A stretch of 64,000 bases of DNA from Pachypanchax playfairii (taxonomy: Eukaryota; Chordata; Actinopteri; Cyprinodontiformes; Aplocheilidae), in contig SSNP01000001.1 in assembly GCA_006937955.1 (NCBI GenBank), forward strand, positions 7,324,165 through 7,388,164. The letters run 5' to 3'. Below the pieces are notes generated by a model. The model was not told the origin of the DNA and made no database searches. It saw only the letters and a program-made list of their open reading frames with translations. A program made the position numbers and the translations under genes. Shown in pieces: positions 12,968 to 26,173 of the stretch (positions within the stretch are counted from its first letter, which is position 1; every line of letters starts with the position of its first letter).

Positions 12968-15900
12968 CTGACTTATCGCTGCTAAAATTAGTCCAGTCTT
13001 CAGTGATATCTGTTATAAATCTCTTAAGCTGATCAAAACCTGAAGACACCAGCTGATTTTAGAAGATGTGGTCCATGTTGTCTGTAACTGACCTCATTGT
13101 TGTTTCAGTTGCAGAAACAGATTAAAATAACCGGTTATCCAGGGATTACGCTCAGTGCCACAGTGCCAAAATACTCTGGGGCAATGAGTTCTGGTCCTTA
13201 TCCCTGGACCCCCGTGTAGGGGTGACTTCTTAAGCCTTGCAGTTATTTAACAGTTTTACTTTTATAAAAATAAAAGCTTTAGAAGGTCGTTAGTGCGTGC
13301 ACACAGTCATCAGCTATTCCAAACAACACTGATTTAATAGATTTGGGATATTTTAGGATTATTTCCAGTGAAAATATACAGAAATGTGAAAACGTCAAAT
13401 GATCAATATAAACACATAAATGCTTTAAATTTACACAATCCTTCCTTAAATTAACTGTGCTATTAAAAAAATGTAGTAGATTAGTTATTTTATCATCTTC
13501 ATGAGACCCCAAATTTAATACTTTCTGAACAAAATAGCAGATCCCATCAGCGGCTAATTTAAAGTAAAAGTTATAAAATAAAGACTAAAACATGCTGACA
13601 CAGTCCACCTACTTTGTCATTTGCATTTCTGGCAAGGATTTTCAGTGCAGTAAGGAAATGAGGCCTTTAATTTAATCTGCAGCAACAGAAAAAAAAAAAA
13701 GAAAAAGAAAAGAGCTTCTTAAAGACATGAGTTGTTAAGTTCCACCTGGCAATCCTATAATCATTAGTACTGACAAGCAATCATGTCACCACAGGTACAT
13801 TACGGGTAATTTAGGTTATTAGGCAGTAAAGTCTCTCAGTCCTGCAAGTTAAAGTGGAAAAGAGAGCAGAGAACAACAACTGAATGCTCATACTGATGAT
13901 GTATTCTTGCTTTATTGTAACATCTCATGTGAGACTAATGAAAGCAGCGAATGCTCTTCACTGCATGACCATTAGTGAATAACATCCAATCTGTGTAAAT
14001 TACGCCAGGCCTTGATCATGTCCCGCTCTCTCAGACATCTACCAGAGTGCTTGTCTTTTTTATTTTACTCAGTTTGTCACTACAGACGTGTCATCACCTG
14101 GCGCCAATCATAACTCATGTGACAATTAAACCCACAATTCGTTCCTGTCATTATGTCACGGCTGCAACCTGAGCAATTATTCCCCTTAAATTCCATTATG
14201 AACAACAGTGAGATCTCGGGATGGTGGAAAACATTTTCATTTTCTTCTCAATCAGTCACAGAGTGGGCTGGAATCAGAAAAACGCAGAGATAGAAGCACC
14301 CTCTTTCCTTTTCCAGTTGCACTCCACAGTCGCTCTAAATCAGCCTTAATGGGTTGGTAGAGGGAGCACGCGATGTATCAATCATTCACTCTGTTTTCCT
14401 CCTCCTGGTGCCATCCACAGGATCACTTTGGTGCTTTAATGAGCCATTACAATTCCTATCAGACGATCTCCGTGCCATGTGTGCACAGGCGTGTCTGTTT
14501 GTACATGGGAGCGTGCATGCTCTAACTGTTGTGAACTCACGCTGATATTAGATTGTCTCCACAGTTTTGGAGATGGCAGTGATCTCGTGGTTATCTATTT
14601 CTCACCCACTTTCACTCTCTTTTTGTCCTGCGTCTTGCTGTGCGTGGTGGACGGTGGGTTATAATTGCGCTGCATCCCACACGGTCTTTACACCCATCTG
14701 TCTCTTCAATATCAAGCTAAGCACTCTTGACCTTGAAGGATCGTAGCAACACATTTATGGCTGACTTCTCCGAGAGACCGTTAAAAAACTGAAGAGTAGT
14801 GGAATGATAGAGAGAAATGAAAAAAAGAGAAAGCAGAGGTGCGAAAAGTTGTCTCTGAGACAAAGGTGAGCAAGAGAACATGATGGATGGATCCGGCCGG
14901 AGCGAGAAGAGAAAAGAAGAGTGAATTGGACACAGAGATGCCTTCAAGGTCACCAGTGAATTCTTTCAATTTGAAGCTGATTTGATTTTACAAAAAACTC
15001 GCCCATACGGACCCTCTAAAGAAAATTCTGTTTTTTCAAAAAGAGAAAATATGCTAGATTAGCTTGCAGAAGCAAAAAGAAATCTGATTTGCCTTCTGGC
15101 GATCCCTTTATGCTGCTCAGAAGGATGGTTTATTCTTAAAGCAGAGCCTTTAGGCTGCCATAATGAATATTTGAGCTAACTCGTTTCACTGTATAATTCC
15201 AGAAAAATGCCTTGAAGGTACAGCTCGCAATTAGATCTTCACTCCAACTTAAACTTATTTGATAAGATATTTGAGTGCCATTAACAATGATTTACCTCCA
15301 TCTGGGGAAAGTTTGCAAAGCAGTATGAAAAGTTTGCTGAACACAAATGTTTTATTCTCGCTCGCACAGATGGGAAACAGTAATTGTTCATTTTTTTCTG
15401 TGATGAAATATTACAAGATTTAATTTTAGAGTAAAGACTTTGATCAGGAACAATGTGATGTTTGAGGCTGAGAACTGCTGCTGCATGTTGATGTCTGGGC
15501 CACATGTGGCTCGTGGCTAATTGTTAACTTTTTACTTTATTTTTCCAACTTCTTGATGCTGCAGTCAAAACATCAAACCAAATCAATAAATCTTTGAAGT
15601 AAAAAAACAGAAAGTAGAGTTTTACACACTTACTAAGAGCTAAAACTAAAGTAAAGAACATATAAACTACACAAATATGAAAAAATACAATCAGCAGAGT
15701 TTGAATTTGACTTAAACATGAAAACACAGAAACATTTTTTGTTATTTTGACTCCTTTTTGTTTGTTCTTATATGTCAAAATATTGATAAAAATTAACAAA
15801 TTTAAAAAAAAAATCTTGTTTTTCTTTCAAGAAATAGGTAGATTTTATGGCTTTAAATCTACTTTATTTGAAATAAAAATGTGTTATTTGATTTTAAAAG

Positions 15901-18900
15901 CTGACGTTTCTTTACTTAAAAAGATCTCTTCAGTCAGGTCCCTGTTTTACGGGTCAACCAGGTCTAAGACACCTCATGCGGTTGTTGAAAAGACCTTTAA
16001 AAACCTGCCAAATCTGTGACTTTAAAACATTTACAAAAGCTTATTGACAACAGAACTATTGTATCCAATTTAAGAAAGTTTTAAAAGTAAAAGTTGACGG
16101 TGAAAGTTCTGATAAGCTGATGATGCAGCAAGAAGCTCCATTTTCTCAGTTCACTGGGTGAAAACGTTTTTTCCTTTTTCACAGAGAAACCAGAGGTCAC
16201 TTATTGCTGAAACATAAAAGCATGCACAGATGACCTATGATGCTACTTTTATTTGTGTGACACTTGCTCATTACATACTGGTCTGCAGAATCTACCCTCT
16301 GACTTCACATGTTTTATATAAACCACAAACAGGTTTATGATTTTAATCTATTTTAGCAATAAATTTTCCACTCAAATTAGACCTAAGATGTAACATTTAA
16401 ATAAAACTCAACTTGTCCTTTTATAGTCGAGTCTGTTGGACACAAACCTTGTAGAGCTGTTGTATCTATTTTTGAAGGACGTTTTAATGATGAATGAAGA
16501 ACCAGATGTGTGTCCCTTAAATGATCTGTTTGTAAGTTAAAGAAAAAAAGTTCTCATTATCTTATAATACACTAAAAACACAGTTTATACATCAGATAAA
16601 AGTACTTGCTCTGGAGATTAAAAAAAGCAACACAATATTGATTTATCTAAATAAAATCTTATGAAGCAGCCTATAGACATTATGCACACACATCAAGCTG
16701 TACAGACTTTAGAGGATACATAATGGTTTCAAAAATTGCAGAAAATACCAGAAACCTTCACATGTTGGATAAAAAGAAATAAGAAAATAGCTGCTTTGAT
16801 TTAAGTTTGACATTGTAATGAGGGAATGGCCTACATGACCAGACAAGCGTACATTCTCTTCCTATAGCGTCTACCTCTGTTAACTCCATTAATCCATAAA
16901 AATTACAGAAATAACACACTTGTCTTTGTGTCCTCTTATCAACTCAATGTCATACATAAAGGATAAGGATGATTCTGGGCCAATCTGGCATTTCAGGTGT
17001 ACCAGAGTGGGATGACTTATTAAGAAAATGTTAACTCCCTGCAGCATGGTTATCTTTATTGAGAAACAAAGGATTAGCGCCATGATTGATGGGCCTTGTC
17101 TCCCAGGGATTATGCTGTAGAGCACCACTAATTGCTCTTTTTTTTTACTTCCTCCTTCTCTATTTATCTCCCTCTTTCCATCTTCTTCCATTCACATCCG
17201 TGCCTGTGGCCTTTGCAATATACTTTGTTATCACCTTTGCCATCGGGACTTGTGGTGCAAAAGAGGTGTCACTGACAGGACTGAGGTAAGCAGTAAAAAG
17301 ACCGAACCGTCCTTAAAGTTATCGCCAAGGGACTAAATTTTGCATTCAGGCTCAAGTGGTTTGTTGGACAGAATCCAGGCCAGAGCCAGAAGGACAGGAA
17401 GAGAGAGACCACACGGTGTATGGGGACGGTAACGCACCATGTAATGGACTACTGTACAACTGGAAATAATGTGCTGACTCATTTAGGAAAGCTATTAAGC
17501 TGCCTGGGTGACTTTGAAATTCACTAAGCCTGCTCACCCTCTACGTTTATTCAGGAATAGGGCGGCTTTGGCCCCCAGCTCACTGGATCACCCCTCCTCT
17601 GTTCTCCTCTTTGACATCTTTTCCAGCTAAATACAGTGACGAAAAATACAAATAAGTGAAGGAGAGAGGGCTTATCACCAGGCAGCATGAAGAACTGTAC
17701 AACTCTGCCAGCAAAGCTTTCTAACTTACAGTACAGCGGCATATTTTTAAATACTTAATTGAGCATGTGTTGTATTAACCTTGAAAGAATTATGGAGATT
17801 TGGTTTTCAATTAATCTTCCCGAGGAGAAGATGTACAAATTAAAACTGGATGAAAACACAATGTTACTGTCAGAGAGGAATTCTTCTGCAACAATAGATG
17901 ACTTGTTTTTATAACAAAGCATCCTAATAGGTTACTGACTGCTTAGATCACTGCTGGTCTATGATACTTTAAACTACAGCAGCCCTTATTAAAATGATTG
18001 AACTTGTTTTACACCTTCATTCAAGCCTCATTTTCTGTTCTGTCCTTAACGTTTGTTATTACGTCATACAGATACAGATGTGGGCAACATTCTTGGGACT
18101 TTAGCTCTCTTTAAACATGCTGATGAAGACACCTGGAGACACCTGAGATATGGGACACACCTTAGTTTAACATGTGCCTATAGTCAAATTATTTAATTAT
18201 ACTTTAGTTTTGCCCAGGCTGGTTTCAAACAATTGCGATTTAAAATTATTCTGTTGAACCACAATTCAAAAGCAATGTCTAATTTTCATTATTCAGTCAT
18301 TTTTTAATGGTTGTTACCATTGTGGCCTTTTCTTTCTTTAATGAAAAGGAATCAACGATTTTGTCCATGTTTGTGTGTTCTTAGAGGTTTTACTTGCTAT
18401 TTTCTGGCACATTGAACTGAAACATTGTAAAAGAAAATTGGCATCAAGTAGCATTTTTCATGACCTGCCTGAACCAGGAGTATAAATGACGTCTTAACCC
18501 CAGGCAATGCTACAGGGGAGTTTCAAGGACTTACCTGTTAAAATCTAAACTTTCTGAATTTTGTTCTTTAAAAATTTGATGTTGAATGGAAAAAATACAT
18601 ATATTTGTTGGACACAATAAACCCAGCAAGTGCTTGTCAGTTTGAGCCCCTTGTATCCAGAAGCTTTGAGTCCAACTGCTAACCAAGGGGACTGACAAAG
18701 GCCACAAAATGTAAATGTCTCCTTGAGGCTTCCCAGACTGGGTTGTCATTCAGTGATGGATGCAGTGCTCCCCATTTTCCACTGATGGAAGCAGCTCTGT
18801 TAGAAAAAAAGACCCTGTCAAAACTTACAGAGGGGTTCAGAGGAGGAATATTCATAAAATTCTGCAAACAAAGGTGAAGCAGAAAAAAAGAATGCGGAGT

Positions 18901-19686
18901 CACAAATGATTCAGCAGTAACATGAATGTTTCCTTAATACTATTTCCTTTCAGTAAGAAATAAAAACCCAAAAATAAAACCCAGGCCACATCTAACAAGC
19001 ATCAACGCATGACTCTATTTCTGGTCTTAAGGCTACAGATAATAAAAGCATGGTTTCAAATCCATGACACATTTTTATCATGCATTTATCATCAGCTTCC
19101 ATGGAATGATTATAAACAGCTAATGTCGTATCGGTTGATAGCTCTTTAAATGCCCAAAGAAATTGATGGTTATTTGCTGCAGAAATTAGAGGTAGAGTGA
19201 ACAAGCTGCGGACTTCTGGTTTAACATGCTTCAGCTGGAATTTCATCACATTTCTGCCAGAATACACATGTAATACAACATTTATAGCAGTCTAAAAGAA
19301 TATAAAATAGTTCTAATGAAGTGCTGTGAAATTTATGAGACCAGAGTTGTTTTGCGATGGCAGAAATCCACATTAGAACTGGCCCAGTGGGGAATACCAG
19401 TTAGCTTGAAAATCTGCTCTGGATTAAACTCAGTTTCTCCAAATTAAGGTAATTCAAAGAGTTCCACAATACATAAGATATTGTTGTTCATTATTGCCAC
19501 TGAATAAGAGCTCCAGACTAATCTATAAGCTCAAGACAGGCAGTTTAAGTCCTTTTCAGTCTCGCAAACTGACTGTACACAGAGGAGAACAGCAAAAAAG
19601 AATTCATATTTTGTGAGATACTAACATTTAATGTATAGAACTATTATTAAATTTATCTTGTGTTTACAACCACAGCATATATATGT
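12968..19686. other. Long repeat-poor stretch, possible conserved non-coding DNA
   Basis: No gene or named repeat is recognised over 6.7 kb. Several sub-blocks (about 13930-14300, 16860-17130 and 19000-19260) are less homopolymeric than average and read like non-coding sequence under constraint. Without an alignment this is only an impression. A 67-codon open frame at 17086-17289 ends next to a GAG|GTAAGC donor-like site but has no upstream acceptor. Confidence 0.3.
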
Positions 19687-19708
19687 AAAAATAAAATAAA
19701 ATAAAATA
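19687..19708. repeat. (AAAAT)n microsatellite
   Basis: About four tandem AAAAT units, interrupted at the ends. Too short to indicate anything beyond simple-sequence DNA. Confidence 0.8.
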
Positions 19709-20670
19709 CAAACAAATCCCATTATCTTTTGAAACAGCCACATCAGAAGCCTTAAATTGGTGACTAAACAGATAAAGAGGCGACATCGTGAATGATAGTG
19801 TTTTAAAAAATACAATTCAAGCATAAATTTCTTAATAACTTTTAAAACCTTTGATGAATGTCCTGCTCTTGTGCTCTAATGAATACTTTCATGCCTCTGG
19901 GAGTTCTCGCAGTAATTAGTCACACAAAGACATCTCAAAAGTGGAAATAAAAAAAAATCACCTTTTAGAGCCAAAGTTAGCTGAACTTTTAGTTCCAAAA
20001 AGAATTTCTGTATTTCACTCTGTATTTTTCTTTCTTGTAGGGTCTGAAAATAAAAATGGCTGCCAACCACTGACAAACTGACAGCCCCATCATTCATATT
20101 TATGTGTGTGGGTATCCATCACTGTTTCCCTCCTTCAGTACTCTTTGGTTTGGTTAATCACACTGAGCTGAGAATGACTCGCAGTGGCAGGGGTTACCCC
20201 CAGCTAAAGCTAATTTTCAGCAGCTGCCTGGAAATTATTTTTAGTTTACTTGCAGAGAAACACAAGCTTTTACTCTTTGTCATTCATTTATAATGTTCTG
20301 CCTCATTATTTTTTATTCAAATTTATTTATGCCACCTTTCTTTCCCTGGTTTTGGTGCCATGGTTACAAAGACAAATGAAAAGCAGCAGATTAAAAGTCT
20401 CTCAGCTGTAAACTGTATTGTTTCCCAATCATATCTTTTTGTTTTGTTTCCTTAAGCCAAACAGAAGTGTAGTCAGTCCTTTTTACTTCTATAACATTTT
20501 TTAACAGAATGAAAGTTGACAAAGTACCTTAATATCAAGTAAAAGTATAACTGAGCAACAGGGGGTTGGGATATAGTAAAGATAAAGAGACAATAAAACA
20601 GAAAATAGCACAACAAAGTATTTACATAACATGCTTCTCTTCAGTATTAATGAAAAATCTTCACCTGTTG
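19709..20670. other. Unannotated AT-rich sequence
   Basis: No open frame of note, exon or repeat family recognised. Confidence 0.45.
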
Positions 20671-21000
20671 GGCCTCTGGGGTTTGTGTTTTATTTTGATA
20701 CTTGTTATTCTCAAACTTCGTGTTTTTTGGGATTAGTTTCCCTCTGTTTGGCTTTGATTTACAGATATTCCTTTCTTCTGTTCTGAGTTTACTCCTCACA
20801 CCTGCTAGTCATTTAGTAATCTGTTCATCTGCTTCTCCTCTCAGCTGCTCATTCCAGTAATCAAGTCTCTCTGTTAAATGGGTTTCGGTGTGTCAGCTCA
20901 TGGCCAGATCCTGCTGTTGTCTCGTTTCACCTCTCTGTGTTTCTTGTATTCACTCCCAGTATGTTTTATTTTGCCTGTTTTTGGATCCTGAAACATCCTG
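20671..21000. repeat. Old T/G-rich interspersed repeat, copy 1 (tentative)
   Basis: Runs of T/G/C-rich phrases such as ttttgtt, gtttggctttga, ctcatggccagatc and tttgcctgtttttggatcctg resemble the stretches at 45130-45600 and 50395-50770 in composition, strand bias and phrase order. Fish genomes carry many diverged repeats of this look. The relationship is by eye only, and I cannot assign a family. Confidence 0.3.
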
Positions 21001-23220
21001 ATCTGATGGAAGGATCTGGACAGCTGGATCCAACAAAAGGAAATACTTTGTGACAGGTTGCTAGAAGGAAAGTTACTAGCTTTTTTTTTAGCTTATTGGT
21101 AGCTAAAGATTTGATTTAAAACAGGTTTATAATTTATCTGTTATGTGTTGAACAGACACTCTTTGTTTATTCCTTAATGAGTTACAGTTCAGACTTCAAA
21201 AACAAGCAACAAACAAACAAATCTTTGAATCTATGAAGTTTGGCTCTTTGGATAATAAATATATAAGGAGATTAAGATTTTTGTACAGTTTATTTGAGTT
21301 ATCACAATAGTAGTGCTCAGTACATGAAGACACAGGGAGCACCAGGCAACCTGGTTGTATAGTGATGTAGAAACTGCACCATAATGGTTCTACATCAGTC
21401 ATCTGCAGATACATCCCCCTGGTAAGTCCCACCATGTGTTTTATTTTTTACCCACTGGGGTCATGTCTTAGTCTTTCAAGGATGGGTGAGCTAAATGGTA
21501 CTTCAATGTGCCATAAGCTTGTCTCCAGAGACCAAGGACGTTGCCCATTTGACACTTTCACCACATCAATGGATTCTATATTTCATTTCTCAATTACCTA
21601 TGACTTTACTGCAGAATCCAAGGCACCCGTGACATATGACAGCCCTCCTTCCTCCACCGCTAAACTCTGTAGGACAACCCTGTGACGCCTTTCAGAGCAG
21701 GAATAAAGGCTCACCGCGAGCGACCCTTTTCTAACTGGTGGGAGACAGCCGGATTAGAAGCAGCAGCACCCCGAGAAGATCCCAATTAAAATCAAAGCAA
21801 TCACCATTGCAGAGAAGTCATTAGATTGAGAGGCTGTTTGAGGCTAAACGCTATAATAATGCAAGAGCCTCTGGATTTCAAAAGCCAGTCAGACACCGAT
21901 TTCATACAGTGGAAAGTTTGATGAATAGAGTCTTGTGAGAGGCAACTCTCGAGCGCCGCACTATTACCAAAAGCTTTGCTGGGGATTAGAGAGAAGACAG
22001 AAGCTTTCATTCCTTCAGTAAGTCAATGTGTGAATAATTTACTCAGTGGGTATCTCTGCAAGCTCTCCCTGTAAGTCCTGGTAATGTTTTATTTGTATGT
22101 TTTCTGTCAAAAGTAATCTAGCATCCAGAGCTGGGAAAACAGTTGGTTGGTATCCTCTGAGTACAGCAGGCCTAATGCAGCTCATATATTACCTGTTTGA
22201 TGTGACATTTGCTGTCAGTAGTAATTAGCTTTTCACTGGACCACGTCCATTTCCTGTCCTGTGATTAGAGCAGCTGATAAGAGAAAACACACAAGTTAGT
22301 TTCTGTCTCTTTATCTTCCTGTCTTCAGCGTCTCTGTCTCAATGATGGGAATTTTAGTGAAACACTGATTAAATCTGAGTTGTTATAAGATGAATTTTAC
22401 CCTGGATTTAATAGTCTACACGCTACAAATTGTTACGGTGTTTTTGGAACAGAATTTAGACGGAGGAGAGAAACAAATTTCAGACAGGTTAACTGGATTT
22501 TTTTATATTCCACTGAATTTCAAATTTCTTCTTTCCTCTTTGACCCTTCATTTTAAATCACATGGGATAAACTCAAAATGATTCAGTGTTTCATGTTGAA
22601 AGGTTCTATGTAATCATGATATAGAAACACAGAACTCAATAAAAAATCATTTAAATCAACTCATTTTTTGGAGTGCAGTTAAATCTAATGCTTAATGTAA
22701 GCAGACATTTAGTTTTTGTCAGTGTTCTAATATGCTGGGTAACATTATCTAACAGCAAATACTGTCATATGATGCAACTATATTATACTCGCTTAAAGAG
22801 ACGATGCATGATCCAAGTGCAAAAACTGGAGTTAATGTCCGTCTCGTGTGTAAAGACTACAAAAGAGTTTTTGCATAAACTACTATGAAATATCTGAGAT
22901 TGGAGCTGCTGCAAGCAAAACTAATCTCTACTTATTTAAACTGACACTGTTTACAATGTTATTATTGTTGATAACTTTTTAAAAAAAAACAACTTCTCAA
23001 GATTTGAGCTTTGGGATGTTAATGGCTCACGTGCTGCTTGTTTGATGCATCTTCCAAATTTATATGGAAAATTAGAAATAAAAAACTTCTTGTTTTACGT
23101 TGTCGTTACATGGAAAACTGTCTTTTTTTTTTTTTAATTTGTAGATTTAATGTAATTAAATGTAATGTAATTGCTCTTATGCTCTACCTTGTGTTCTTAT
23201 TTAAATTTTTTGTTTTTTAA
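21001..23220. other. Unannotated sequence, no gene recognised
   Basis: A GC-balanced block at about 21690-22010 stands out from AT-rich surroundings and might be conserved non-coding DNA. Short open frames on both strands lack domain features. A poly-T run lies near 23121-23136. Confidence 0.4.
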
Positions 23221-23296
23221 CTTGTGTTTGACACATGGAAAGCACTTTGGTCCACTGAGATTGTTTTAAATGTGCTTTATAAATAAAAATAAGCTG
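23221..23296 (+). repeat. LINE/SINE-type 3' tail fragment
   Basis: The phrases 'aaagcactttggtccactgag' and 'aatgtgctttataaataaaa' match the remembered 3' tail 'aagcactttg...atgtgctatataaataaa' shared by many fish non-LTR elements. Nothing recognisable precedes it, so it is a severely 5'-truncated copy or an old remnant. Confidence 0.45.
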
Positions 23297-24658
23297 AAAT
23301 GTCACAAGGTCATGTTTGTGTTGAACTCAGAAGTTAAGAACATAAATACTAACCGAAGTGCTGCTGTTTTAATTGCAGACAGTCCTTTATAAATCGCACT
23401 CTTCTCTTCCCACTTTCATCATGTTGTGCTTGGAGATGATAGAAATAACTCAAATCTAAACCCAGTTTTAATAAACTCAAATTAATTGTCCATAAAATTA
23501 ATACAGTCAGACATTTGTAACTCTGCGTTTCAGTTAGGACAACATTCCATTTAAAGTCACATGCTGGAAATTCCCAATTGGTAGATTGCAATTACAACTT
23601 CTGTGTGCTCCAGTGGTCCAACGCGAGTGGGGTGAAAAGATCATGAGAGAACAAAAACATGTTCCTGACATGACATTTTTATTTCTGTTTGAACAGCAAC
23701 CTCCTCCGTTGTGGTTTAGTTTTCGTTAACTTGACCTCTATGCACTTTGCTCTGAAAAAATAAATTCAAACAACCAAATTATTTCAGCATTTCTTGCATC
23801 TTTGGCTCGTCATCTTTTTGTTTCCATGTCCACTTTGTAACCCTTTTTATAGGTTTTAGCACCAGAAACACCCAAAGAGAAGATACATAAATATACTGCA
23901 TGTGATGGACAGACACATGAACACAAACAGAGCAAGAAAATGTGTGAGAAAGGGAAAAAAGAGACCCCAAACACCAAAACAGTATTAATCCCCTGAGGAG
24001 GTCTCTAAAAGGGTTTCTTAAAGCTGATGCCCACCACACCGAGGCTTTCCAGGTCAACACTGTTTGTGGTGGCAATGCTGCTGAAGCATTCAAGCTTTAC
24101 GCCCTCACCTTTCCACTCTGCTACTTCCTATTTCTTCACCTCTCTCATGCAGTATTTCCCTCTCTTCGCTTGGATCCCCTCCTTTTTTATTTTCTGCATT
24201 TCTGCTTGCATCTCTTTGCCATTTTGACACTGCATTCACAGTAAGCTGGATAAACCTGAAAAGGCTGCTTATGTACAGAAGAAGCTTGCAGTCACATTGC
24301 ATCAGATTGGCATTTTGAATGTTGTTTTTGTACATAAAAAAAAACTGGAGGAGATTAATGACAACAGCCGTGCTCTCTGATTGGCTGTATTGACATTTTT
24401 TGCGAGGTGTTGTTTGTATTTACAGACCTACATTAACATGAAACTCTGTTTTCCAAATCTGCTCTAAAGTGCAAACGTAGTATTTGTGTACTTACTAAAA
24501 ATAGCTCCTCATTATTATTTCAAAGAGATGTTGAGTTGCAGAATAGACACAAGTTTTCGGATGCTTTACTCAGGTTCAAGTAGCAATACAAAACTTCCAA
24601 GGAAAAAGTTCTTCATGAAAAACAAGTTCATGTATCAACACATGGACCAGAGAAACTA
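23297..24658. other. Unannotated left flank of the duplicated region
   Basis: No gene or repeat family recognised. The stretch ends in agagaaacta, which meets the TTTAAA motif where the duplicated segment begins. It therefore gives the left flank of the putative transposon target site. Confidence 0.5.
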
Positions 24659-25678
24659 TTTAAATAAAACTTTGTTTTTTCTGGACTTTAGAAGCAGTGA
24701 AACATTAACATTAGTTAGTTACAGTTTGAAAAAAAAATTGCAAGATCTGATTCACCATGACACAATTATTGTTCTAATGTCTAAAATAAGTAGACAGATC
24801 TTGGTAAATGTTTTGGTTACTCAGCAAGTCCCTTGGTATGATCCTGTCTTTGCATGTGATTGGCTACGTGATATGCCCTTCAAAGTAAAGTTCTGACTGA
24901 CTGCTGACTGCTTAGATTAGATCTTCAGCAGGACTAAGCAGCAGCTTGAACCCTCTGCTCTTCCCAGCAGGAGTTTGCTGGGGTTCCCATGAGTCTGTTG
25001 AAAAATTCTTTAAAATTCTTTAATGAAGTATAAACTACAGATTATACATAGAAAAAGAGAGTTTAAAGTTAATAAGTCAAGAAACGGCTTATAAAAGTCA
25101 TTTTACTGGCTACATTGATTACTTTTCATCAGTCTTGTGTCCATCTGGTTCGTTGAAAAATGTGTTGAAAACTCTGAGATACAAACTAGTTCTTTGGAGA
25201 AGATGTAGTATTTGGCACTGACAGCTAAGACTTGAGTGGCATGAGAAAAGTTTACCTTCAAGTTGAGAAACAAAGTCTTTGTGAAAATAAAGGAATATTT
25301 GAGATTTACAGACCGTTTCCCCTTTGAGTTTTTGTCATCAGTCCAATCCAGTGTTCTCTGAGTCATTTCTTTTCAGTTTGGATGAATAAAACATGTTTTG
25401 GCTTGTGTGTTACTCTTTGAACAATTAGTTTTGGACACACTGAATGTTGTCCAGTACATTAAAATGTCAACTTATATAGCCTTTAAAATACATGTGGTGA
25501 GCTGTAGGTAAAACCAACCGCCACCAGCTGATGTGGAGTCGAGTTCCTGCTTCACTTTCAGCCAAACGCTCCATCTGTCATGGAGATAAAGCTAATGTGA
25601 TAATACTAATTGGGCATAAACTTGAAAGTGTTTACATGCAGAAATTCCTCCTGAACACAAAGTGCAGTTAAAACCGAT
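24659..25678. repeat. Segmental copy A (probable empty-site allele)
   Basis: This 1020-base segment repeats at 26173-27253. The copies share their first base (the start of TTTAAATAAAACTTTG) and their last base (aaaaccgat). Copy A stops exactly at the single N at 25679, whereas copy B runs on into unique DNA. The copies differ at roughly seven scattered substitutions and two indels of about 40 and 20 bases (near 25005 and 25145, both longer in copy B). That level fits allelic or very recent divergence. The open frames inside it show no known domain. Confidence 0.9.
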
Positions 25679-25679
25679 N
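25679..25679. other. Single undetermined base (N), likely a contig join
   Basis: This is the only ambiguous base seen in the window. It lies exactly at the end of the duplicated segment and at the broken edge of the THAP transposon. That coincidence is expected for a scaffold join between two contigs and unlikely for a random base-calling failure. Confidence 0.75.
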
Positions 25680-25850
25680 GTGAAGTGAGCTGAACATATT
25701 CTCAAATTGAGGTTATAACTGCGTGGCACTTCTCCATAAATGAACTTCAGCCACTCTTCTCTAGTTTTTTTCATCCTTCGGGAGTGAGTGTAAACTTCCA
25801 GCATGGGTTGAGCATCCTTGGACACAACAGGTCCCCGTTTGCGTAGCCAT
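25680..25850 (-). pseudogene. THAP zinc-finger domain fragment, frameshifted
   Basis: Starting from the ATG at 25850-25848, the reading MATQTGTCCVQGCSTHAG carries the first zinc ligands of the C2CH THAP finger (C-x3-C). After a frame change the chain continues with TREEWLKFIYGE, holding the invariant Trp, and ends in RICSAHF, the C-x2-H pair followed by Phe. The frame change lies at a run of seven T on the plus strand (25765-25771), where a one-base length error or mutation is enough to explain it. THAP domains bind DNA sequence-specifically and occur in P-element-type and Kolobok transposases as well as host proteins. The chain is cut by the gap at 25679. Confidence 0.75.
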
Positions 25851-26173
25851 CTCTTCTCAAGAGCAGCAGCACAAGCTAGCGCAACGCAGCTACCGGTGTA
25901 TGGGCTGGGGGTGGGGGGTTGGGGTGGGGGGTTGGACTGTTTACTTCACTGTGCACTTTTATTGGACGCTATGAAATACGTAGGATGAAATGCCACATAG
26001 GAAAAAATGGTGCTTTCCGATTTAACCGTTTTTTAAATATGAAACAAAGCGGACCGCCCACAAACGGGAACTTTGATACTCGCTTTGGACGTTCACACGG
26101 CCTCATCAGTGCACAACACATCATGATATACCCCAAAAAACTCAAAAAAGTGCATTTTGATGTCATAACCCCT
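25680..26173 (-). mobile_element. 5' portion of a THAP-encoding DNA transposon, TTAA target (Kolobok-like?)
   Basis: Read on the minus strand, the element starts next to TTAA at 26174-26177 with AGGGGTTATGACATC. It runs through an untranslated leader into a THAP-domain open frame and is cut at the N. The same TTAA lies at 24660-24663 in copy A, preceded there by host DNA instead of the element. That is what a TTAA target-site duplication would give. Kolobok elements use TTAA targets and some carry THAP domains; piggyBac also uses TTAA but normally lacks THAP. The other terminus and the transposase are not present. Confidence 0.65.

Noticed and set aside
24486..24896. 136-codon open frame entering duplicated copy A
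   Set aside because: It starts outside and crosses into the duplicated segment. The matching part in copy B is preceded by different sequence, so no common protein is encoded.
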